Shown: positions 1 to 12,330 of the stretch, one piece after another
Layout of the letters: the number at the start of each line of letters is the position of its first letter
Position numbering within the stretch: the stretch's first letter is position 1
Assembly: GCA_944739405.2 (NCBI GenBank)
Contig: OX123205.2
Span: 39,018,475-39,082,474 of the forward strand
DNA from: Euclidia mi
Taxonomy: Eukaryota; Arthropoda; Insecta; Lepidoptera; Erebidae
Length of the DNA: 64,000 nt
Reading direction: 5' to 3'
Program-made: the position numbers and the translations under genes
The notes under the pieces: model-generated
What the model saw: the letters and a program-made list of their open reading frames with translations, nothing else
Told to the model about the DNA's origin: nothing
Databases searched by the model: none

Positions 1-1080
1 TGCCTTATTTATTTCAACCCCGAGATGTGTTTAATTCAGAAAGTATTTATAGAAATGAAATCACACATGAATAAACGGCATTGAATCGCTTTTTGAATGC
101 TGGATGGCCTGAGACAATCAAAAACTCTGTCGACATAGATCAAATATAATCTGTAAATGTTCTTCGCTTACATACATATACATATAATCATACAGGCACG
201 TTGAATTTGGTAGTTGACGTGGGTCCTTAACGAAACACTTGAGTTGCATTTACAATTACATTAGCTCAATGATTTTTAGACACATGACTGAAGAAGGACA
301 TACGAAACGATAGCTTGCGGAGGATTCGCACGCAGGCGAAACTCGAATGCCGACCTGATGCGCAACCCATTCTACAGCCATATACCTCATGCTATATTGT
401 GCACAAGTGTACAGTACATAGTGCTATTCGTATTCGTGTAAAATGCGCACCTGAAAGAGCCTACGCATGTAGGAAGAAGGTTGGTGGGACCATGAGAGGT
501 GGGTAAAGTAAGTGCAATTCGTATTTCCGCTATCCGCTCAGTCGTCGACAGTCACATGCTTCATTCTACATAAGTCGACTAAGTACACACTACACAGTGC
601 AATTCATATTTGTACTGAATTTCCTCTCCCCGCTACCCGCTCTATCGCCAGCAGTGGGACATATACCCAAGTCACATGCTACATTTTACATAAGCCGACG
701 CAAACAACTCGGTGCCAATACAGTCCCCTCTGACCTAAACACGGCGCGCATTTAAATCGAACCGAACGATTTGAATTTCAAAACGGAATGACGCTATTGG
801 TTGTTTTTTTAACCGTCAATGACAAGCCATTTTGTGTTTTACATTGTAGCGTTGCAGTTTGGTGTAAATTATATTACATATGAACACATATGTCATATTG
901 TTGAGTGGGAGGACAAAGTCAACTATAGCTATGTAGCCTAATAATTTCAGCATGTAGCGTCCCAGTGCAGGGCAAAGGCTAAATCAATACTCAATATTTT
1001 ATTGTACTCCATAAGTTACATAAAGGTGTTACATTATAACAGTAAAAGCAACATTATGGACCCTGTAGGGTACGGCAACA
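1..1080. other. No gene recognised; weak diverged local repeats
   Basis: Blocks like GTCACATGCTWCATTYTACA and GTGCAATTCRTATTT recur near 386, 512-560 and 598-690, suggesting a decayed ~130-bp tandem repeat. Both short open frames lie in it and show no protein signature. Confidence 0.5.
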
Positions 1081-1299
1081 TATATTTGTTTTTATAGTAA
1101 TAGGCGGCAAACGAGCAGACGGATCGCCTTATGGTAAGCAATTACCGCCGCCCATGGACACATGCAACACCACAGGAGTCAGAAGTTGCCGCCCCTTGGG
1201 GTTGGGAAAAGGGATAGGATAAGGAGTGGAATGAGGGAGAAGGAATAGGGGATAGGGCCTCCGGTACTCTCGAGTTCAATATATACGATAATAATTTAG

Positions 1300-3520
1300 A
1301 AGAGAGGAGGGTGCTATTTTTTATTATATTACATTCTAAGGCCTCCCTCTACTCTTTCCACACATCTCTACTTTGTGCCATCACAGGCCAGTCCTTCCTA
1401 TAAGCATCCAGTTGCAGCCTACCAGTAAAGAAATTAATATAAAGGCTCAATTTCACCACTAGGTGACAATCCTAGTTATATTATTTGTCAGAATACATGA
1501 TGTATTCTGACAAATATTTGACAAAATTCTTTACCTTTTTAATTCATCCCAAAGATAAAAACAAAGAAACACGACGGCCGTTTTTTCCATACAAACGTAG
1601 TCTCCTGTTTTCTCCTTGGATAATGCCAGTAGAGCAATTATTTTTTTCCAAAAGATATATGGCCCCGATTGGCATGTCCCTATGTTTTCCTTTTTCTCAT
1701 AAATTAAATATTAAATAGATATGAACCTTCAAAAACCTCAAAAATTGGCCAGATTTTCCGCTGTGTTCAAACACCCAAAAAACAAATTTGGCTAGATTAT
1801 TTAAAAAAAGGAAGACATAGGAACACGGTCAAAGCCTTTCTTAAATTTAATGTGAAAAACTAGTTAAATCGATGAAGTTTTGGAGAAGGAATCAAGGGAA
1901 TACGAAACGTTGATTTTGTGTACATTTAATAGGTATTTTTGGTCCAGCAGTAGCGTTGTCTCTATCGCGCTCTGCGGGGAGAGGCTTGAGGCTGCGCGAC
2001 AGCAATAGATTTTACAAATACCTATTTTTCAATTCTCTCGCCCGTCGTGTTTCCTCTTAATGCCTTTCCAGAGGTGGATATGGACCTAAGCTTTTTATCC
2101 CACTTTTTATACACACTAAACAATACGTGATCCAAAAATTGTAGTATAAAAAAACAGACTTGATAGTAACAACAATTTTCATCCGTTGCTTCAATATTTC
2201 CTAAGTCCTTCACGATACGGCATTCATTCATAGCACCTACGGGAGCAGGTTCAACATTTTTTACGTCGGTATATTACCTTTCGCCATACGCAAGCGTTAT
2301 TCTATGTACCTAAACTTGCTATGTGTCGCATATATTTAACATATTAATGCAAATCGTCATTTATATGCACATACTCATGTTTTTGTAAGACAATCCCGTC
2401 CTAGAAGGCATCCTGTGTTTTCGGGTAAAACCAAGGTAACAAACAAGGACAGTCAACAGTTACCTATGAATAACTACGTTACCGGAAGTGTTGGCAATCG
2501 CCTTCAGAATATAGGGTTTCTAACCTAAATAAAAAATCAAAGTTATATGTATATTTAACGGGTTTTAAATAAAAAAGTTAATTGTCTAATTTAAGACTTA
2601 AATACGGCCCTGTTTTCGCCGACGTTTCGTGCGGCTTGCAATGGTCGTAGTTGCGGACGGACGTTAACTTAAAAATCTCGTATCGCATTAGTCTTAAAAA
2701 ATCGGAACAACGAATACAGAAAGCTATTAGGTGTCTTTGTTGATCAGTAAAGTAAAATAAGTAGTAGAGTAAAATACTGGAATTTTTTACATTTTATTAA
2801 TGGTGACACTACCTATGTATATCTAATTCTCGTCCTAGCAATGGGTCAATAATTTATTATTAGGTCGCTATACCTAATTGTCAAAATAAAATTAATGAAC
2901 CCAAAAAAAACATAAAACAAAATAGATACCTTTTAAATTATTTCCAAACTACTATTTCCGATGCACATATTTTAAAACAAAACGTTAAAACTGCACATAT
3001 TAATTTAAAAACAAAAAAATAACAACAATCCAAATTAAGAATGCACAATCTAAAAATCCAATGACAACTGCCAATGATACCATTTAGAAAAAAAAGGAAA
3101 CAAAAGGTAGCCATCAATAAAAATTAATACAGCACTCACCTTTGCATAATTTTGATGGGATGGAATGAAAAAATATAAAACAGAAAAAAAAACTGGTGTT
3201 TCTCAGGTAGTGTTGCGTTCGTTGTGTAAAAAACAGTCGTCAGCGAGTGTTTAGCAATGGTAAACTGCTACGATTTACATAGAAACTGGGACGGCAGATT
3301 AGCATCACAGATGCGAAGCGGCCATTGACAAATTGGAGCCTTTTTCAGGGTACCGTATATTTTTCAATGCGTCAAGCCGTCAATCATATTTCTGAAGAGG
3401 AAGTACTTTGGAATCGTTGCGATTTGAAATTCGATGAAACGGAAATACGTCACGGTAAAGAGAGAAACATAGATTCATAATGTTAAGTTAAGAAACATGA
3501 TAAATTGTTAATTATCGCTA
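1300..3520. other. AT-rich DNA without recognised genes
   Basis: Nothing coding seen. Facing copies of ATGTCCCTATGTTTTCC (1674) and GGAAGACATAGGAAC (1811), and AATAGGTATTT / AAATACCTATT (1928, 2014), suggest small decayed MITEs. Confidence 0.4.
1482..1516. repeat. 17-bp palindrome with 1-nt centre
   Basis: TATTTGTCAGAATACAT G ATGTATTCTGACAAATA. Confidence 0.9.
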
Positions 3521-4202
3521 GCTAAACGGTGAAGGAAACCATCGTGAGGAAACCTGCAAGTCTGAGAGTTCTCCATAATGTTCTCGCAAGACATGTGAAG
3601 TCTGCCAACCCGCATTTGGCCAGCGTAGTGGACTATGGCTTTACCCTTCTCATAGTGAGAAGAGGCCCGTGCCCAGCAGTGGGACAGTATATATACAGGG
3701 CTGATGATGAAAGCGAGAAACAAACAAATATATAGAATAGGTCTGTAGGTATTCTATACATAGCACAGTATTTTAAGCCTCCCTTTTATGCTTTCCAACT
3801 CCTGGTTACTACATATCATATCTATTTCATTGTGTGTATCTATCTCGTAGGCTAGATACTATTTCATGTAAGAGGCGGCATACGAGCAGACAATAATTCG
3901 CTTAATGGTAAACAGAGGAATCACAAGTGTATTGCCACGTTTTGGAATGGCAAAACGAATAGAAAGAGTAGCGGAATTAAGAAGATGAGATGAAGCAGAA
4001 GTAAAGGGGATGGAGTCTCCGACACTCTTACTCACCGAACGTAACTCAACAGTATAGATACTGTTACTCTACGTCGATTTTCTTTTTTTTTATGTAGTCT
4101 GATATGATAAGCTCAAGACTCGTCTTTTCGATCTCCTAAATGGTGCGACAGTGTGTGATCTACAAATTGTTATTTCGTGTCTGGGTGACCTTAGTCTCCA
4201 TA

Positions 4203-4440
4203 GGTTCATCATTAGCCTTTAACAGTCCACTACTGGACTAGGCCTCTTCTTTGAAAGGAGGAATTGGCCTACTATACCACGCTGGCCAAACGGGTTGGTA
4301 CAGGGTTTGTATCAAGTTTTCTTCTCTTACATCGCTGTTCTCTGCATAATATGCTAATATCTGTCGGCTTACGAAACCCATGGGATGATATGGGGTGATG
4401 ACATTCCGTATTCTTAATTCGTCACCACACGGAGAATAAC
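4203..4440 (+). repeat. (ATC)n-headed repeat, older copy
   Basis: AACAGTCCACTACTGGACTA start; ends with the CCGTCACCACACGG-like block. The 82-residue minus frame here is incidental. Confidence 0.8.
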
Positions 4441-4449
4441 CATAGTGTA

Positions 4450-5690
4450 GGTACATATATATACGTAGGTGGTCATCATGAGTCAATGATAATATAGATT
4501 TATCTGCAAGATCTGATGGGACACGAATTTTTGCTGATTGTATGTCTATACCTACAAGTATTAGCGCTTTACGGCGATACCTTTATTTTTTAAAGCTTGT
4601 AAAAGCAACCCTCGTGCCACGTAAACAGATTTTGCTAATATTGAAAGCACCAAGCACATGTAGCACATACATGCTTATAAATCGATGCTTGAAACCTCAA
4701 TTTCAGGTTCCAGATTTTATGGGCTACAGGCTTATTAGCCACTAACGCTCCAGGCTTCTTAGTCTACACACACATCCAAGCAACGGACATAAAGAAAATC
4801 CACACTGAGATAAACCTTTGTGATTTCCACAAAGCTTTCCGTGCAGGGATCGAAACCACGACACTTTGTAATCCACAACTTCTGAACCCACTACAATATC
4901 CGAGCAAATATATAACAGTAATAATAATAATATAATAATAAGTGTATTTTATTTGCCATCCCAAATTACAGTTCTTATACAATACATGCAGATTCCAAAG
5001 TGAGTACAGATTTTCCATTTAAAGCGGTGGTACATGAACATTTTCATCACTTATCCTAAAACTCCTCACACTAGGCATAGCCTGTCCTGCCAGGAGCCTT
5101 ATTATACAAGTTACTAGTTTATTTATGTTGTCAATATACTTATATCATACACGACTTACACTCAAATCATTATACACTTGCAATGAATAAAACGGAAAAC
5201 AAATAATAAAAATGAATGAGTTCAAATTATGCGATGCAAAAAATACCCAAGTTGATTTCAAGTACCTAGATTAATTACCAGCTATATAACAACCCATAAA
5301 CACTACAGTAGTATTTTGTTAAACATGATTTAAGAATGCATGAGCACAAAATTCTATTACAAAGCAGTCGCGGTGTCTCCATAGATGGTTGGTAAAAGTT
5401 ATTGAGTGATATCGTGTTTCTAAAGTTTGCTCCCCAAATATAACTGTGATGTGAAGTACCATAAGTACATGCATGTGAACGAATAATTTAGTGGTTTCAG
5501 AGGGATGTGGATTATGGCTGTTACATATCTATAATACAAAAATGAATCGCTGAATGTGTTGCTAAGCGCAAATTTCGAGAGCAGCTGAACCAATTTCGCC
5601 AATTATGTTTTTATAATATTCTTTGAAGTAGAGGATGGTTCTTACGGAGAAAAAATTTAAAAAATTAAAAAGAAGAAATTAAAGAATCGA
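4450..5690. other. No gene recognised
   Basis: AT-rich, with TAATAATAATA runs near 4920 and the reverse LINE tail from about 5515. No splice-bounded coding segment seen. Confidence 0.4.
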
Positions 5691-5696
5691 CTGTTA

Positions 5697-6071
5697 AGGT
5701 CACAGCTCATTAGAGCCACCCGGAACCCACTCCGCAAGGCGTCCACTCGTTGTTGACTGGTGGTCCACGGGTGGACGTCGCGCGGTCAACCAGCGGACCA
5801 CGCGCGGTCAACGAGTGGACGCCGCGTGTTCAACGAGCGGACGTCGACGAATCATTCGTGAGCAGCGCGCAGTCAACGCGCGGCAAGCATGCGAGCAGCG
5901 AGTGGTCACCGAGCCGTCCACGCGCGGACGGCTTACGACAGAGGCGAACCGGTGACGCTACGGAGTTGATGTAGTGAGCGCATACCCATACAAGTCCATG
6001 TGAAGAATACTAACCGCACGAGGCGAGGCGGTGCGGAGTGGGTACCGGGTGGCTCTAATGAGCTGTGACCT
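5697..6071. mobile_element. 375-bp GC-rich MITE with TTA target duplication (PIF/Harbinger-like)
   Basis: Terminal inverted repeats of about 40 bp (AGGTCACAGCTCATTAGAGC...), one mismatch, flanked by TTA at 5694-5696 and 6072-6074. The interior is built from repeated GTGGACG/CGGTCAACGAG motifs. It splits a LINE-tail repeat; the undivided paralogue at 26652-26832 has a single TTA at the matching site. Confidence 0.88.
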
Positions 6072-6110
6072 TTAGGCGGTACGAAGTTCGCCGGGTCAGC
6101 TAGTTTACAA

Positions 6111-6395
6111 TAGGTAAATCGCTAGGGACTGCCTCGGTGGTCTCGCGGCATAAATGTGCGCGTGGGATTGGGAGGTCTCGGGTTCGATTCCCGGGTCGGG
6201 CAAAGTGTTATTGGGTTTTTCCGTTAGGAAATTCTCAGTAGCAGCACGGAGTCTGGTAATGTGCCCGGTACGGCAATAGGCTCGCCTCCTATTACGTGGG
6301 ACTTAAAAATTCTTGGCGAAATGTGGGTGTAATATTACACCTCTGCCTACCCCTTCGGGGATACAGGCGTGAGTCTATAAATTAAAAAATAAAAT
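6111..6395 (+). repeat. tRNA-derived SINE
   Basis: Starts GGGACTGCCTCGGTGGTCTC (A-box region) with box B GGTTCGATTCC at about 6181, continues CAAAGTGTTATTGGGTTTTT and ends CAGGCGTGAGTCTATAAATT plus an A-rich tail. Not a functional tRNA: no acceptor stem closes. Tail fragments of the family recur at 22995-23190, 46600-46630, 56290-56430 and 58670-58735. Confidence 0.85.
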
Positions 6396-6407
6396 AAAAA
6401 TCACTAG

Positions 6408-6516
6408 GATTGGACGGTACGTACAGTTCAAACCGCAATGGTAAATCTACATGTGTGTATGAGAAAAACTGATTCGATTCGATTTATCGTTGCAGTTTGA
6501 ACTGTACCGTCCAATC
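6408..6516. mobile_element. 109-bp hairpin MITE
   Basis: Inverted arms GATTGGACGGTAC(gta)CAGTTCAAACYGCAA, with a 4-nt insertion in the left arm, directly after the SINE tail. Confidence 0.7.
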
Positions 6517-6840
6517 GTAGCAATTTACCGTAAAATCGTGGTTTACATCCCTACACAGAATACTTTAAAGGGATTGAACCCACCAAAAAGAACCAGCGCC
6601 ACCTTAGCCGGAAGCTCAAATCAGTAACGGTACTTATTATACGGAACCACTACATACATGAATACATACACATCATTGACTCCCGTTTGCCCCCAAGGGG
6701 TCTTTGTACCAAACATTGTGTAACATTTGGCAATTCAAATGTGAAACGATCGTTGCCGTCTGCGACAAATGATTCAGATCTGTGATATTGGGGCTAAGAT
6801 ATTCGCGGAATAATTTCAGTTGACAATGTACTATGTGAGA

Positions 6841-7075
6841 CTAGCTGATGCTACGGCTTCGCTCGGGGATGAAAGGATATATTCATCACTAGCTGTTTTC
6901 CGCGGTTTCATCCGCGTCCTGAGGGAACTACTTCGCGTACCCGGTTAATTTATAGCCTAAGTTACTCCTTGGTACATCAGCTATCCGCCAGTGAAAGTCC
7001 CGTCAAAATCGGTCCAGCCATTCCAAAGATTAGCGAGAACAAACAGACAGACAGACAGGCGGACAAAATTTTTAT
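6841..7075 (+). repeat. RTE-like LINE 3' tail
   Basis: CTAGCTGATGCTACGGCTTC, GCGGTTTCATCCGCGTCC, GTCAAAATCGGTCCAGCCAT, CAAACAGACAGACAGACAG, TTTTTATAAAATGTCA: a tail form widespread in Lepidoptera. Confidence 0.75.
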
Positions 7076-7112
7076 AAAATGTCATTTCGGTATATGTACC
7101 GTGTATACATCC

Positions 7113-7445
7113 CACAGATATAGATCTACATAGATAACGCAATTATCACGATTTGTATTGAAACCAAGCGTGCCGACTTTTTAATACCTACTGTGACGTT
7201 GCCTGTATCACAAAGTCGAAGCGATGCGCGACAGTATCGCTTGTGCGATATTCATCGTCTCCTAATACACAACGTCAGATCAAACGTCCGAAGCAAACGC
7301 GGCAGCGTAATGTGAATAAAGTTTACTTAACGGTAAAACGGACGCGCGGGGACTGAAGTTAGTGGCGACCAAGCTCGACGCTTGGTCGGAGTTCAGACAC
7401 GCGAAGTGCATGCATTTGCGTTATCTATGTAGATCTATGTCTGTG
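7113..7445. mobile_element. 333-bp MITE with 30-bp terminal inverted repeats
   Basis: Left CACAGATATAGATCTACATA..., right complement with one mismatch (CACAGACATAG...). GC-richer interior with AAGCTCGACGCTTGGTC. No coding sequence. Confidence 0.8.
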
Positions 7446-7605
7446 ATGCATCCATATGCATTAAGTAAAAAGCAGTTATTTTAATATTACAAGCAGATAC
7501 TCCAATTTTATTTATGGCACGGGACTCTTCATACCAGGTGAAGGGTAAGACCATAGTTCACCACGCTGAGCAAGAACGGGTTACCAGACATCACATGTCT
7601 TTTGA

Positions 7606-9540
7606 TAGACTGAGAGCCAGTGTTCCGCAGACTTACGGTATTGTAGCAAACTCCATATTAATGCTAGTTATAGTCAGTCATCTGCCGTAGATCAAATGGA
7701 GGTTCATTATTCCCTTAGTGGGTTCCTTTAGGCGTGCCTAGAAGTCGAAAAGCATGAAAATCGACTTTCAAAACGTGATCGCAGCATGTCTGCCGTTTTG
7801 ATATCTTAAAATATATATATTTTTTTATAGAAATACTTAATGGCAGACACTTGTTCCGGTTCCTACTATATTTTATATAATATCAAAGTTACCAAAATTT
7901 CATAAAATTTACGTTATTTTAGCAAAGCTAAAAATTATATATGTTATTTATATTATTATTATAAACTTATATTTACAAAAGCAGACACATAGGTCGGTTC
8001 TGACACTCGGGCAGACCACACGATACTTTCTCAGTCGTGCTATTGAAGTTGCATGATTTTGATTTTCTCACTCTTCATTTCGCAGGGAACCAGTGTTTCA
8101 GCAAAGCTGCAATTTATGTATGTTTTTTACATAATTATTATACATGTATATCTAAAAAACCAGACAGATAGGTCGGTTCTAAAATGCAGGCAGACTACAT
8201 AATAGTTTAACAGTCATGCTAATGGAGATACACGATATTGACTTTCTCACTCTTACTGGCAATGACAGCGAATCAGTATGAATACATGTGAACAGTGTTT
8301 TTACATTTTATAATTTACTAGAGGATGCCTGCGGTTACACTCTTATTTCAGGCTATTGCTCTGCTCCCGTCGTTCATAGCGTAATGTTATATACCCTATA
8401 GCCTTCCTCGATAAATGAGCTATCTAACACTGAAAGAATTTTTCAAATCGGACCAGTAGTTCCTGAGATTAGCGCGTTCAACTAAACAAACAAACAAACT
8501 TTTCAGCTTTTTATATTAGTATAAGATAAGATAACTCTTATTTTCAACCGGTCTGTGTGGAGAACCTAAGGGGAGGCCTATGTCAGCAGTGGACGTCTCT
8601 AGGCTGACATGATGATTGAATCAACGGAAGTCTGCAGTTCTGACGAAGAACAGTGAATAATTTTGATTTTTTGTAGCCAATATTTAATTTATTTATTCTG
8701 TATTTGAATTTCGAGTTGTACGTTTTGTTAGAACAAAATAAATAGCAAAATCATTATTATTGTAAGTGAAAAAAAAAATGTTGATTTCTTATTAATACTT
8801 ATATGTTTATGATTGAAAATTAGAGTTATAAATTATAAAATTTAAAAACACTGTTCACATATATTCATACTGATGCGCTGTCATTGCCAGTAAGAGTGAG
8901 AAAGTCAATATCGTGTATCTCCATTAGCATGACTGTTAAACTATTATGTAGTCTGCCTGCATTTTAGAACCGACCTATCTGTCTGGTTTTTTAGATATAC
9001 ATGTATAATAATTATGTAAAAAACATACATAAATTGCAGCTTTGCTGAAACACTGGTTCCCTGCGAAATGAAGAGTGAGAAAATCAAAATCATGCAACTT
9101 CAATAGCACGACTGAGAAAGTATCGTGTGGTCTGCCCGAGTGTCAGAACCGACCTATGTGTCTGCCTTTGTAAATATAAGTTTATAATAATAATATAAAT
9201 AACATATATAATTTTTAGCTTTGCTAAAATAACGTAAATTTTATGAAATTTTGGTAACTTTGATATTATATAAAATATAGTAGGAACCGGAACAAGTGTC
9301 TGCCATTAAGTATTTCTATAAAAAAATATATATATTTTAAGATATCAAAACGGCAGACATGCTGCGATCACGTTTTGTAAGTCGATTTTCATGCTTTTCG
9401 ACTTCTAGGCACGCCTAAAGGAACCCACTATGGGAATAATGAACCTCCATTTGATCTACGGCAGATGACTGACCATAACTAGCATTAATATGGAGTTTGC
9501 TACTATACCGTAAGTCTGCGGAACACTGGCTCTTAGACTA
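7606..9540. mobile_element. 1.9-kb foldback element with ~710-bp inverted arms
   Basis: Arms 7606-8317 and about 8828-9540 are near-identical reverse complements. Ends read TAGACTGAGAGCC and GGCTCTTAGACTA. The flank TGA is present on both sides (7603-7605 and 9541-9543), consistent with a 3-bp target duplication in an older repeat reading CATGTCTTT(C)GAGAACATTATG. Each arm holds two diverged ~190-bp tandem modules, each with AGCAAAGCT, ATAGGTCGGTTCT, GGCAGACYACA and TTTCTCACTCTT. The 510-bp centre holds a SINE-like insert (8318-8526) and unrelated AT-rich DNA. No transposase is visible, so it is non-autonomous. Confidence 0.9.
8318..8526 (+). repeat. SINE/LINE-tail repeat, CTAGAGGATGCC family, inside the foldback loop
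   Basis: Has GCGGTTACACTC, GCTCCCGTCG, CGGACCAGTAGTTCCTGAG, ATTAGCGCGTTCAA and an ATTAGTATAAGAT end. Other copies: 17599-17808 (+), 38073-38280 (+) and a diverged one at 14766-14963 (-). Confidence 0.8.
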
Positions 9541-9559
9541 TGAGAACATTATGTTGTTT

Positions 9560-9800
9560 GTTTTTCGTGTGAGTGTGTGGCCAACTCTGGTGTCGGAGTT
9601 TTCAGACCGCCCGAAGGCCTCCGACATGGCCTAACGATCCTTAGCCTTAGACCAGAAGCGGGACCGAAAGATTTACGTGCCCTCCGTAGCACGGCAGCGC
9701 TCAGATGTAAATGTCATACACGGTCACCCATAAACGTGGTGACCTGTGCAAGCGTTGCTTAACTTTGCCGATCTGTTACGAACGGCAAGCCAAGTCTTGC
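9560..9800 (+). repeat. TGTGTGGCCAACTCTG-family repeat (~250 bp)
   Basis: GTGTGTGGCCAACTCTG, CCGACATGGCCTAACGAT, GGTGACCTGTGCAAGCGTTG, CTTAACTTTGCCGATC. A second copy is at 52168-52420 and a partial one at 29228-29420. Nature unknown; the two frames at 9577 and 9802 are not convincing genes. Confidence 0.6.
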
Positions 9801-10490
9801 AATGAACGCTACGAGAACATTATGCAGAACTCTCAGTCATACAAGTTTCCACATGACTTTTTCAGCTAGTATTTCTTTTTGTGAGTGTGTGGGCCAACTA
9901 GTGTCACGTTATATTTATCACCTCAGCAGCTCAAACATGCCACTTTTGCTGCGAGTCAACAGTGAACAAAACGCGATTTTGAGTCGAGCGTGAGTAAAAG
10001 TAGCTTTTTAATTTTTCAATCTTCAGGGCCACGAATTGACATTGTTCAGCCATAAATTTGGAAGCATTCGAATTTTACTGTGCTCTGTCTCTTTCACATG
10101 CATATAAAAAAACGAGTGAAAAAAAAAACAAACCCCTTCAAAATTCGATTTTGGAATTCGACCTCAAAGAAAACATGTTCGGAAACGCGTAATACTTTAA
10201 AATTTAAAGATATTAATTATAATAAAGAAATTACGTTTTTTTTAGTGTTATAGTTTATATGTTTAATTTATTATTGGATTTTAATAAAAATAATTCTAAT
10301 TAATAGTATAAAATTGATATTTAACCAATACATTTTTATTTGGAATTTCAACATGATAAATTTGAAAAATAAACATCAGGGACGCGGTGTATCAAAACGC
10401 GATTTAAAAAAAATAGCGGGAATAAAAATTTCGCTGATGCTGATAGCGTAACGTGTTAAATTATATTAATATATAAAATAATCTAAAAAG

Positions 10491-10619
10491 ATGAGCGAAA
10501 CTAGCGATGATGACTGTCCTTTAACACCAGAAGAGTTAAAGCAACAAGTGATTAATGCAGTTTCAATCTATTCCTGTTCATTTCTATGTCTCCTAAGTAA
10601 TATTTGTTATCACTGCTGA
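10491..10619 (+). other. Small open frame of unknown nature, possible lone first exon
   Basis: ATG-led 42-residue frame beginning M-S-E-T-S-D-D-D-C-P-L-T-P-E-E-L-K-Q-Q-V. The acidic then helical start looks protein-like and possible donors GTGATT and GTAATA lie inside, but no partner exon was recognised. It could be a chance frame or a fossil. Confidence 0.2.
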
Positions 10620-10637
10620 GGTGAAAAGTTATGTGTG

Positions 10638-10806
10638 CTACACGAGAGCAAGCTTTTTTGCCTCTCGTGCTGTTGAGTCCCTCACTACGCTCAGGATTCT
10701 AACTTTGATTCACTCGCTACGCTCGTGAATCAATCATAGAATCCTTCGCTTGCTCGGGACTCAAAATCAGCACTCGAAACAAAAAACAACTTTGCTCTCT
10801 TGTTGC
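10638..10806. mobile_element. Hairpin element
   Basis: Nested inverted repeats: outer GAGAGCAAGCTTTTTTG / complement near 10780-10806, middle TGAGTCCCTCACTACGCTCA against TTGCTCGGGACTCA, inner TTGATTCAC / GTGAATCAA. No coding potential. Confidence 0.65.
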
Positions 10807-10879
10807 ACAAATAACTATTAATTTAACCATTACTGCCTGATCCCATGATAATTTCGGGCAATGCCTTCTTAAAAAAAAA

Positions 10880-11538
10880 TCGGGCAAGTGCGAGTCTGAC
10901 TCGCGCACCGAGGGTTCCGTACGCATTTTACCTTATTTGAGGTTGGTGCTAATTACGCTAGTCTTCTAAATCTGAGGGTCTAGTACCAGTTTACACTCAA
11001 TCGTCACGGTGGACGATAGCCTAGACGACGGGAACAATTTCCATACATTTTCTAAATGCGCCCCCTAGCGGTCTCTATCGATCGCTTCTCTCCATTAGGG
11101 GCGCTTTAACAAGTACGAAAATTAACCTTAATTTTCAACTTTTTTTTAATTTTCAGAATTATTCCTTTATTTGTGCTGTAGGACCCTGCTTTTGGCCAAA
11201 TTTCGTGATTCTAGTTCAACGGGAACTACCATATAGGTTTTCGACCCAAAACCTATAGGGTACTTACGGTTGACCTAGAATTGTCAATTTTTGTCAAAAC
11301 CAAGGTCTTACAGCACAAGTAAAGGAAAAATTCCGAAAATTAAAAAAAGTTGAAAATTAAGGTTAATTTTGGTGCTTACAAGCTTTCGCAAAAATCTAAT
11401 TTTGACCATATCTTTTTATCGGGTCGACCCAGGACCCTGATTTTTACACACCTAATAGGAACCATAGACCTCAGTATCTGGTATAAATTTCAATTTGCTA
11501 GGTCCACCCGTTCCTGAGAAAATCGGTGGTGACACACG

Positions 11539-11589
<51 letters not shown>

Positions 11590-11650
11590 GGACAAGAAAG
11601 TGATCTTATAAGGGTTCCTTTTTTACCTTGTGAGGTACGGAACCCTAAAA
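10880..11650 (+). mobile_element. Composite dispersed repeat bounded by GGGTTCCGTA / TACGGAACCC
   Basis: Begins CGGGCAAGTGCGAGTCTGAC, GCACCGAGGGTTCCGTACG and ends GGTACGGAACCCTAAAAA after the CAGA run. Inside is an inverted repeat (about 11119-11370) with AAAATTAACCTTAATTTTCA against its complement, plus a central CGACCCAAAACC / GGTTTTGGGTCG-like segment. Probably one repeat family with a nested hairpin. Confidence 0.6.
11533..11592 (+). repeat. (CAGA)n microsatellite inside a dispersed repeat
   Basis: About fourteen CAGA units. The flanks (CGGGCAAGTGCGAGTCTGAC at 10883 and GAGGTACGGAACCCTAAAAA at 11631) are those of a repeat common in Lepidoptera; a related copy with TGTCTGTCTGTC lies at about 35870-36375. 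Confidence 0.85.
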
Positions 11651-12145
11651 ATGTGATTTACATTCTGTAAATACAAGACACAGGAAAAATCTCGTAGTTC
11701 ATAGCACTCGTTTCCAAAAAAAGAAGTAGCTGTTTTATGGGGCAATTATGCACGGGGCAATGGGCACGCTTTTATAACAAGCTCCCTTATAATATATTCT
11801 TTATTATTCCAAAAAATATGACACTTTAAAAACAGTAATAACAAGGCTTATTAAAAAAAAATGCACATTTAAAGAAAACTCTGTCCTCTGAACTAGGTGT
11901 ATCCCTTTTTTCCAGACGACAGCGCTCCTACCTATAATGTAAGAAACCTATCTATAAATAAGTTCAAAATTATTATAAAAGCGAAATTGTGTTCAAAAGC
12001 ATATTAAAAATATCTGAATATAAAGACGACCATAACGCTTGGGACTGAGCTGTTCTAATTCGACAAACAAAAATAATTGTATAAAATGGTTTCGTAAAGT
12101 TTACACGAAATAAAGAAGTATTTCATTTCATTTATTTTCAAAACA

Positions 12146-12330
12146 ATGCGTAGCGCTGCAAATTTTAAAGTTATAAAAGAAATCTACCTGTCGTTGTGTC
12201 AGTCAATTATAGCCTACTGCATTACTTCATGGGGAGGGGTATCCAAAACCATCTAATTGCCACTAGAACGCGCTCAGATAGCTATTCTAAAAGTGGCGAC
12301 GTTTCGACCTTACATATGTAGCGGCTGCTG
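12146..12330 (+). pseudogene. Decayed C-terminal fragment of a non-LTR reverse transcriptase
   Basis: Reads K-E-I-Y-L-S-L-C-Q-S-I-I-A-Y-C-I-T-S-W-G-G, then an in-frame TAA, then L-E-R-A-Q-I-A-I-L-K-V, the thumb/C-terminal signature of Jockey/BS-like LINE proteins. A further decayed piece (P-P-D-K-R-R-K-D-L) lies near 12650. A tail with GAGAATGCCTCAAGGCATTA at 14070-14150 may belong to the same kind of element. Confidence 0.65.

Noticed and set aside
3254..3330. Short frame M-V-N-C-Y-D-L-H-R-N-W
   Set aside because: Ends after 23 codons with no donor or recognisable family.
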